From NCBI GenBank assembly GCA_002361535.1, contig DETG01000040.1:1-9472 (forward strand): 9,472 bases of DNA, read 5' to 3'. This document shows, piece by piece, positions 1-3,855 of the stretch. Below the pieces are notes generated by a model. That model had not been told where the DNA came from and ran no database searches. It saw nothing but the letters and a program-made list of their open reading frames with translations. This DNA comes from Prevotella sp. UBA3294. GTDB lineage: Bacteria; Bacteroidota; Bacteroidia; Bacteroidales; Bacteroidaceae. The first letter of the stretch is position 1; each line of letters begins with the position of its first letter. The translations under genes and the position numbers were made by a program.

Positions 1-2
1 AG

Positions 3-119
3 AACACCGGAAGCGAGAACCTGACGATGCTCTGCATCCAGTATAAGGCCAATGCCTTCACCGAAGCTGACAGTCCTATGACGGATGGTATTATCCTGCA
101 GGACGAACTGAAATGGTAA
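3..119 (+). CDS. 3' end of an unidentified protein (partial)
   Basis: An open frame enters from the left edge and encodes 38 residues ending in DELKW before TAA at 117-119. The stretch NTGSENLTMLCIQYKA resembles the last beta strands of a small cupin-type barrel, but this is a weak impression and I do not recognise the family. Its stop codon overlaps or closely precedes the next gene: an in-frame ATG of that gene lies at 113, inside the last codons, and the preferred start is at 128. The two genes are therefore probably co-transcribed and translationally coupled. The 5' part of the gene is outside the window. Confidence 0.55.
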   Translation, partial: NTGSENLTMLCIQYKANAFTEADSPMTDGIILQDELKW

Positions 120-127
120 TCGTGCCA

Positions 128-616
128 ATGGAAAAAGCATTGCAGTTTCTACGTGAGCATAAGGATGTTGCCCTTGCTACGAGCGAGGACAACATCCCTA
201 AGTTACGTATCTTCCAGATCATGAAGCAGGAAGGCAACGTGCTCTACTTTGCCACTTCCGAGAAGAAAGCCGTTTGGCATGAGTTGCGCAAGAACCCCAA
301 CGTGGAATTGATAGCTTACGAAGGTAATGTCTCCGTGCGCTGTTCCGGTATGGCGAACTTTAATGTTGAAGACGAGACAAAGCGTTGGATCTATGATCAT
401 AATGACGTACTCTCACGTCTTTATAACAGCTACGACCAGATGGTCTATTTCTGTCTGCCTGTTGCTGAGATGGATTATTACGACCTGGCACCCACGCCAC
501 CCGTGTTCAAGCACTTCGACCTGATGACTGGCGAAGTTAGTAATGGCTTTGTTGGTGAACGTTGTTGTCACAGGAATAATCCGTCAAAACATAGTTCTTA
601 TCCCCAGAAAACATAG
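128..616 (+). CDS. Pyridoxamine 5'-phosphate oxidase family (split-barrel flavin-binding) protein
   Basis: The predicted protein has 162 residues from ATG 128. An in-frame ATG at 113 would add MVIVP and overlap the upstream stop codon. I prefer 128 because relatives, as I recall them, start like MEKALQFL. The pattern fits the small FMN-binding split-barrel family: an N-terminal helix, then ALATSEDNIPKLRIFQIM, LYFATSEKKAVWHELRKNP and VELIAYEGNVSVRCSG, and a C-terminal FDLMTGEVSNGFVGER. Such proteins usually bind FMN or F420 and reduce small molecules; the substrate here is unknown. It is cytosolic, with no signal peptide. The family normally ends just after GFVGER. Here about 17 further residues (CCHRNNPSKHSSYPQKT) follow, the last ten encoded by the 22-bp tandem repeat starting at 586, with the stop codon inside the second unit. 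The original 3' end may therefore have been replaced by repeat DNA. Confidence 0.8.
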   Translation: MEKALQFLREHKDVALATSEDNIPKLRIFQIMKQEGNVLYFATSEKKAVWHELRKNPNVELIAYEGNVSVRCSGMANFNVEDETKRWIYDHNDVLSRLYNSYDQMVYFCLPVAEMDYYDLAPTPPVFKHFDLMTGEVSNGFVGERCCHRNNPSKHSSYPQKT

Positions 617-665
617 TTCTTATCTCCTGTAAGCATAGTTCTTATCCCCTGAAAACATAGTTTTT
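586..665. repeat. Tandem repeat array 1, 22-bp period, about 3.6 copies
   Basis: The word CATAG recurs at 590, 612, 634 and 656, exactly 22 bp apart. Units start at 586, 608, 630 and 652. The first three share AACATAGTTCTTATC (AGCATAGTTCTTATC in unit 3) followed by a short variable part, and the last unit breaks down after CATAGTTTTTA. On the minus strand the unit reads as fixed AGAACTATG followed by about 13 less conserved bases. The first copy and part of the second lie inside the end of the upstream gene. There are no unique spacers, so it is not a CRISPR array. The role is unknown. Confidence 0.9.
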
Positions 666-767
666 AGGATGCTAAAAGACTGTTTCCAGAAACTAAAAAC
701 GATATACTTAGTAGGTAAAAATGGCATTCTCGGGAGATGAAGCTGAATTACTCTTTCGTTGAAGTGA

Positions 768-952
768 AAAAGTGCCTTCACACCTTCACAGTGATGTAAC
801 TTGTTATTTGTGAGTATGTTATGTGTGAAGGTGCGTTCACACACCTTCACAGATTTGTCGTTTTTTTATGTGAAGGTGCGTGAATGTGGCTTCACACATA
901 AATGGCTGACAAACAGTCTCTTATGAAGGTGTGAAGGTGTGAAGGCACTTTT
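768..952. repeat. Inverted repeat with 23-bp perfect arms and nested GTGAAGG hairpins
   Basis: The arms at 768-790 and 930-952 are perfect reverse complements over 23 bp (left arm begins AAAAGTGCCTTCACACC). They enclose 139 bp that repeats the same TGTGAAGG word in both orientations. TGTGAAGGTG at 824-833 pairs with CACCTTCACA at 842-851 (10 bp, 8-nt loop). TGTGTGAA at 822-829 can instead pair with TTCACACA at 836-843, so these two folds exclude each other. TGTGAAG at 869-875 pairs with CTTCACA at 890-896. A T7 run lies at 861-867. No convincing gene lies here. It could be a palindromic element recognised by a protein, or the template of a structured RNA; the function is unknown. Confidence 0.85.
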
Positions 953-985
953 GCTCTTTTTAAAGAAGGAATTTGTTTCCAAAGA

Positions 986-1095
986 AGAGTCTCACTGTGA
1001 TGAAAGTAGAGTCTGATTGCGTTGAAAGTAGAGTCTACTTAATGTTTACGTAGAGTCTAATTAACGTTTACGTAGAGTCTAATTGAATACAAAAG
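986..1095. repeat. Tandem repeat array 2, 22-bp period, 5 units
   Basis: AGAGTCT occurs at 986, 1008, 1030, 1052 and 1074, exactly 22 bp apart. Units 3 and 4 are nearly identical (AGAGTCTAATTAACGTTTAC in unit 4). Units 1 and 2 share a different second half ending GATGAAAGT or GTTGAAAGT, and unit 5 diverges after AGAGTCTAATTGA. On the minus strand each unit is a fixed AGACTCTAC (AGACTCTTT in the outermost) followed by 13 variable bases. This is the same fixed-plus-variable layout and period as the array at 586-665. No spacers and no gene are present. Confidence 0.9.
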
Positions 1096-1098
1096 ACA

Positions 1099-1190
1099 CT
1101 TTGACTTCGTCGAAAGTACTACCTTTCGACAAAACTAATTAAAACAAGTTTTATTTGCTTTTGTGCTCACTTATTCGTACTTTTGCAACA
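1099..1190. repeat. Promoter-bearing dispersed repeat, left copy
   Basis: This segment contains the same modules in the same order as the units at 2768-2925: CTTTGACTTCGTC (1099-1111, identical to 2847-2859), AGTACT (1115-1120), a CGACAAAAC stretch, an A/T-rich inverted repeat, and GCTCACTTATTCGTACTTTTG at the end. It carries a perfect hairpin, GTCGAAAG (1109-1116) with CTTTCGAC (1123-1130), loop 6 nt. The modules are conserved but the linkers differ, so this is a diverged member of the family rather than a recent duplicate. Confidence 0.7.
1154..1185 (+). promoter_or_regulatory. Bacteroidetes-type promoter upstream of the R-M remnant
   Basis: The -33 box TTTG (1154-1157) and the -7 box TACTTTTG (1178-1185) are separated by 20 nt, a perfect match to the known Bacteroidetes primary-sigma consensus TTTG-N19-21-TAnnTTTG. 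Transcription should begin a few bases after 1185 and read into the remnant at 1218, and probably on into the transposase at 1466. It forms the right end of the repeat at 1099-1190. Confidence 0.75.
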
Positions 1191-1217
1191 GAAAACCAGA
1201 AACAACCTTTTGCGACT

Positions 1218-1457
1218 ATGCTTTTTCAAAAGAACATCATAAAAAAATATATCGCACTGCTCGATGAGCAACTGTTGCTGACGGCTTGGCAGCAATACCA
1301 ATCGTACTTCCTCAATGCCGAGATCCAGCAGAACATCCTTCATTCGAAAGAAGAGCAGTTCCAGGAAGGCTTTCTCCGCGAACTGTTTGTGAATGTGCAA
1401 GTCTTCGCCCTCTATGGCCTGACTGCAGAGGAACGGGAAATCATCATGGAAGCATAA
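1218..1457 (+). pseudogene. Internally deleted remnant of a type IIG-like (Eco57I-type) restriction-modification gene
   Basis: The open frame from ATG 1218 encodes 79 residues. Residues 1-60 (FQKNIIKKYIALLDEQ, LNAEIQQNI, SKEEQFQEGFLRELFV) match what I recall as the extreme N-terminus of large Bacteroidetes restriction-methylase fusions of about 1000 residues or more. Residues 61-79 (VFALYGLTAEEREIIMEA) match the extreme C-terminus of the same enzymes, typically VYALYGLTEEE. The nuclease, the methylase motifs and target recognition are all missing, so an in-frame deletion of most of the gene, with a junction near 1398, is inferred. The peptide cannot be a working R-M enzyme. The frame can be extended upstream to a TTG at 1155, but that overlaps the promoter at 1154-1185, so ATG 1218 is preferred. 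The transposase ATG follows the stop after 8 nt. Confidence 0.7.
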
Positions 1458-1465
1458 CACAAGAT

Positions 1466-2512
1466 ATGGCAGAGCATTGGCAATGGCAGGAGACTGGGAC
1501 GGCTTGGAAGGGTGTAGGCGTGTATCACGTTACGCTGACGATACCGTCGCGAGAATCGCTGTTTGGTACATTGGTGATTCCAGATAACAATCCATCGTTG
1601 GCACGGATAGAGCGAACGACTCTCGGCAATGCTGTTGTTGATGAGTTGTATGTGATGTGCAGGCATTATCCGGCCATCCGCATCCTGCAGTTCTGCCTGA
1701 TGCCAGACCACCTGCATGTAGTTATCTATGTGACGCGGCCGATGGAGACAAGTATTCGTAGTGTTATCCGAGGGTATTGGCAAGGAGTGAAGAAGCTTGG
1801 CAGAGCATATACTTTGTCGGTTACTTCCGAATTAAATTCGGAGACAACGGACGAAGTAAGAAGGAGCACGGAGATAACGGGCGAAGGAGCCTATCCTTTC
1901 CCCATTTTTACTGAGCGGCCCTTTATACGCCCTCTGTCTCGACGCGGACAGTTGAACACGATGATTCGGTATGTTCAGATGAATCCGTTGCGGCTGGCTA
2001 CCAAGCGGCTGAAGCCTGGATTTTTCCGTGTGCAGAAGGATGTGGAGATCGGTGGCCGAAGGTATGATGCTGTGGGGAATGTGGCGCTGCTGATGGAGGG
2101 TGCCTATGCTCCTGTGCATGTCCGCCATACGCTGGTGGAAAATGCCCGGCACGGTGACGATCAGGAACTGCGCGACTACAAGAACGGCTGTGTGCTGAAG
2201 GCGCGCCAAGCGGTGGTGATGGTTTCACCGTTCATCTCACCAGACGAGAAGCAGGTGATGAAGGTGCTGCTGAAGGAGAAGCATCCTTTCATCCTCTTGA
2301 CGGATAACGGCTTTCGCGACTACTACAAGCCTGCAGATGCGCTTTTCGATGCATGCGCAGCTGGTCGTCTGCTCATTTTAAGTCCTTGGCCTTACGATGG
2401 CGGGAAACGGCACATCAGCCGTGCCGACTGCGTAGCTCTGAACGAAATGGCTGAAGAGATATGTCATTCATTAAACTTTCGGGAATACGGGGGAGCGCGG
2501 GCACGGGGGTAA
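1466..2512 (+). CDS. HUH (Y1/RAYT-like) transposase fused to a DprA-like Rossmann domain
   Basis: The protein has 348 residues from ATG 1466. The frame stays open back to 1286, but that part overlaps the R-M remnant in another phase, and similarity starts only after 1466. Residues 15-185 look like an IS200/REP-associated tyrosine transposase. CLMPDHLHVVI carries the metal-binding HUH pair H82/H84, GYW (Y104) or Y115 is the candidate nucleophile, and FTERPFIR plus IRYVQMNPLR (165-176) are the usual late motifs. Residues 118-145 are a loose linker. Residues 250-333 resemble the DprA/SLOG fold: VMVSPFISPDEKQVM, then FILLTDNGFRDYYKPADALF, then GRLLILSPWP, then ISRADCVALN. Both parts could act on single-stranded DNA, so a nuclease or transposase with an ssDNA-binding module is inferred. 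The last residues (REYGGARARG) come from GC-rich DNA and may be a frayed end. It could be a domesticated RAYT acting on nearby repeats. Confidence 0.72.
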   Translation: MAEHWQWQETGTAWKGVGVYHVTLTIPSRESLFGTLVIPDNNPSLARIERTTLGNAVVDELYVMCRHYPAIRILQFCLMPDHLHVVIYVTRPMETSIRSVIRGYWQGVKKLGRAYTLSVTSELNSETTDEVRRSTEITGEGAYPFPIFTERPFIRPLSRRGQLNTMIRYVQMNPLRLATKRLKPGFFRVQKDVEIGGRRYDAVGNVALLMEGAYAPVHVRHTLVENARHGDDQELRDYKNGCVLKARQAVVMVSPFISPDEKQVMKVLLKEKHPFILLTDNGFRDYYKPADALFDACAAGRLLILSPWPYDGGKRHISRADCVALNEMAEEICHSLNFREYGGARARG

Positions 2513-2617
2513 GCCGACAAGAAAGTCAAGCCACCCTTTGATGGGGCGAGCTTACCATAATGAATGAGCGACGGGAGGAAAGGCTACGGGTAGGCGAGCG
2601 AGCTCGGGAATACGGTT

Positions 2618-2643
2618 AAGCCTCCCCATATTGGGGGAGGTTT
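2618..2643. terminator. Hairpin after the transposase, possible terminator
   Basis: AAGCCTCCCC (2618-2627) pairs with GGGGAGGTTT (2634-2643) over 10 bp including one G-U pair, around a 6-nt loop. It is GC-rich and well placed to end transposase transcription. No T-run follows on either strand, so intrinsic termination is uncertain. It may equally be a palindromic target for the transposase. Confidence 0.45.
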
Positions 2644-2666
2644 GAAGGAGGTGGATGTTTCTTTTG

Positions 2667-2697
2667 CCTCTTTTCTTTGCGCCAAAGAAAAAAGAGG
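2667..2697. repeat. Hairpin CCTCTTTTCTTTG / CAAAGAAAAAAGAGG
   Basis: The left arm 2667-2679 and right arm 2683-2697 pair with a 2-nt bulge around a 3-nt loop (CGC). I recall similar TTCTTTGCGCCAAAGAA palindromes between genes in many Bacteroidetes. It could be a bidirectional terminator or a REP-like palindrome; the sequence does not decide between them. Confidence 0.6.
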
Positions 2698-2705
2698 GGG
2701 AAGAT

Positions 2706-2767
2706 AGTACTCACGTTCGGAAAAACTCAAATAAATTTGGTTTTTCGCTCACTTAATCGTACCTTTG
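2706..2767 (+). repeat. 62-bp direct repeat, copy 1, carrying a promoter
   Basis: It is identical to 2864-2925 at 61 of 62 positions; the only difference is C at 2712 versus A at 2870. It contains a short inverted repeat (GAAAAAC with GTTTTTC), the -33 box TTTG (2736-2739) in the loop of that inverted repeat, and the -7 box TACCTTTG (2760-2767) 20 nt later. It is the first of three head-to-tail units. Confidence 0.9.
2736..2767 (+). promoter_or_regulatory. Bacteroidetes-type promoter in repeat copy 1
   Basis: TTTG (2736-2739), 20 nt, TACCTTTG (2760-2767). This is a perfect consensus match directed toward fabD, with two further promoters downstream before the gene. Confidence 0.6.
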
Positions 2768-2851
2768 GTTACTCCGAAGGTACTTTCGCTCGACAAAACA
2801 AAAGAAAAAGCACTTTTTCTTTTGTCCTGTGCTCGCTTATTCGTACCTTTG
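2768..2851 (+). repeat. Middle repeat unit with a perfect 13-bp hairpin and a promoter
   Basis: This 84-bp unit lies between the two 62-bp copies and resembles the left copy at 1099-1190 (CGACAAAAC, then an A-rich arm, then GCTCGCTTATTCGTACCTTTG). A perfect 13-bp inverted repeat, ACAAAAGAAAAAG (2798-2810) with CTTTTTCTTTTGT (2813-2825), is separated by only 2 nt. Its right arm contains the -33 box TTTG at 2821-2824. Confidence 0.75.
2821..2851 (+). promoter_or_regulatory. Bacteroidetes-type promoter in the middle repeat unit
   Basis: TTTG (2821-2824), 19 nt, TACCTTTG (2844-2851). The -33 box sits in the arm of the 13-bp inverted repeat at 2798-2825, so hairpin or cruciform formation there could affect its use. 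Confidence 0.55.
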
Positions 2852-2863
2852 ACTTCGTCTAAC

Positions 2864-2925
2864 AGTACTAACGTTCGGAAAAACTCAAATAAATTTGGTT
2901 TTTCGCTCACTTAATCGTACCTTTG
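2864..2925 (+). repeat. 62-bp direct repeat, copy 2, carrying the fabD-proximal promoter
   Basis: This is the second copy of the repeat at 2706-2767, with one mismatch. It is preceded by the linker GACTTCGTCTAAC (2851-2863), whose start is shared with the left copy near 1103. It ends 42 bp before the fabD start. Confidence 0.9.
2894..2925 (+). promoter_or_regulatory. Probable main promoter of the fabD operon
   Basis: TTTG (2894-2897), 20 nt, TACCTTTG (2918-2925), a perfect consensus match. Transcription starting a few bases later would leave a 5' leader of roughly 35 nt before ATG 2968. The leader is A/T-rich (TATTAAAACAGTAAAAAG) with no strong Shine-Dalgarno, as is usual in Bacteroidetes. 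Confidence 0.75.
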
Positions 2926-2967
2926 CAGCGCTTTATTATTAATTATAGGTATTAAAACAGTAAAAAG

Positions 2968-3855
2968 ATGAAAGCATTTGTATTTCCCGGACAGGGAGCA
3001 CAGTTTGTGGGAATGGGTAAGGATTTGTACGACAACAACCCATTAGCCAAGGAACTTTTTGAGAAAGCTAACGAGATCTTAGGTTACAGGATCACAGATA
3101 TTATGTTCGAAGGTACCGACGAGGATCTTCGTCAGACCAAGGTGACACAGCCTGCAGTGTTCCTGCACAGTGTGATCTCCGCCTTCTGCATGGGGGATGC
3201 CTTCAAACCCGAGATGACCGCCGGTCACTCTTTGGGTGAGTTCTCTGCCCTGGTGGCTGCCGGTGCCCTGAGCTTTGAGGATGGCTTGAAGTTGGTATAT
3301 GCCCGTGCTATGGCTATGCAGAAAGCCTGTGAGGCTGCTCCCTCCACGATGGCTGCAATCATCGGTTTGCCCGATGAGAAGGTAGAGGAGGTATGTGCCA
3401 GTATTAATAAGGAAGGATATGTGGTGATTCCCGCCAACTATAACAACCCGGGTCAGTTGGTGATCAGCGGAAATATCGAGGCCATCAACGAGGCCTGCGA
3501 GAAACTGAAGGAGGCCGGTGCCAAGCGTGCCCTGCCGTTGAAGGTGGGCGGTGCTTTCCACTCTCCGCTGATGCAGCCTGCCAAGGATGAGTTACAGGCA
3601 GCTATCGAGGCCACAGAGGTGAAAGCCCCGAAGTGCCCTGTTTATCAGAACGTCGATGGTAAGCCCCATACGGATGCTGCTGAGATCAAGACGAACCTCA
3701 TCGCACAGCTTACCAGTCCGGTACGTTGGACACAGTGTGTGCAGAACATGATTGCCGATGGTGCCGATGACTTCACCGAGTGTGGTCCTGGTAAGGCGTT
3801 GCAAGGTATGATCGCCAAGATCAACAAAGAAGTAAATGCCCATGGCATCGCATAA
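2968..3855 (+). CDS. fabD: Malonyl-CoA:ACP transacylase
   Basis: FabD transfers malonyl from malonyl-CoA to acyl carrier protein, giving the extender unit for type II fatty-acid synthesis in the cytosol. The 295 residues match the usual length. Visible motifs are FPGQGAQ near residues 6-12 (oxyanion-hole Gln), GHSLGE with nucleophile S88, R113 in YARA, NNPGQLVISG around 160-168, AFHSP with catalytic H198, and GPGK near the C-terminus. All catalytic positions are present and the start at ATG 2968 is unambiguous. It opens a same-strand gene run and its last codons overlap the amylase start, which indicates translational coupling. No other fatty-acid synthesis gene is in the window. Confidence 0.97.
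   Translation: MKAFVFPGQGAQFVGMGKDLYDNNPLAKELFEKANEILGYRITDIMFEGTDEDLRQTKVTQPAVFLHSVISAFCMGDAFKPEMTAGHSLGEFSALVAAGALSFEDGLKLVYARAMAMQKACEAAPSTMAAIIGLPDEKVEEVCASINKEGYVVIPANYNNPGQLVISGNIEAINEACEKLKEAGAKRALPLKVGGAFHSPLMQPAKDELQAAIEATEVKAPKCPVYQNVDGKPHTDAAEIKTNLIAQLTSPVRWTQCVQNMIADGADDFTECGPGKALQGMIAKINKEVNAHGIA

Larger units (their letters stand above)
2513..2705. other. Intergenic stretch with GC-rich segment and two hairpins, no gene
   Basis: No convincing coding sequence is present. The 11-mer CGGGAATACGG occurs at 2480-2490 (inside the end of the transposase gene) and again at 2605-2615. The segment 2581-2610 is rich in GGCGAGCGAGCTCGGG-like sequence. It is followed by the two hairpins annotated separately. 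Confidence 0.6.

Noticed and set aside
620..850. Small minus-strand gene of 76 codons
   Set aside because: It lies across the tandem array and inverted repeat, has repeat-like composition and shows no recognisable domain.
586..1095. CRISPR array
   Set aside because: The 22-bp units abut directly with no unique spacers, and no cas genes are present.
1155..1217. N-terminal extension of the R-M remnant from TTG 1155
   Set aside because: It would overlap the perfect promoter at 1154-1185, and similarity to R-M proteins starts at ATG 1218.
1286..1465. 60-residue N-terminal extension of the transposase
   Set aside because: It overlaps the R-M remnant in a different phase and lacks family character; ATG 1466 fits better.
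1412..2228. Minus-strand frames opposite the transposase
   Set aside because: They have no domain content and are shadows of a well-supported plus-strand gene.
1466..2512. A complete, active IS200/IS605 element
   Set aside because: I could not define left and right ends with matching hairpins and target sites, there is no TnpB/IscB partner, and the protein is much longer than a simple TnpA.
2677..2862. Small plus-strand gene of 61 codons
   Set aside because: It runs straight through the promoter-bearing repeats and two -7 boxes, so the open frame is an accident of low-complexity sequence.
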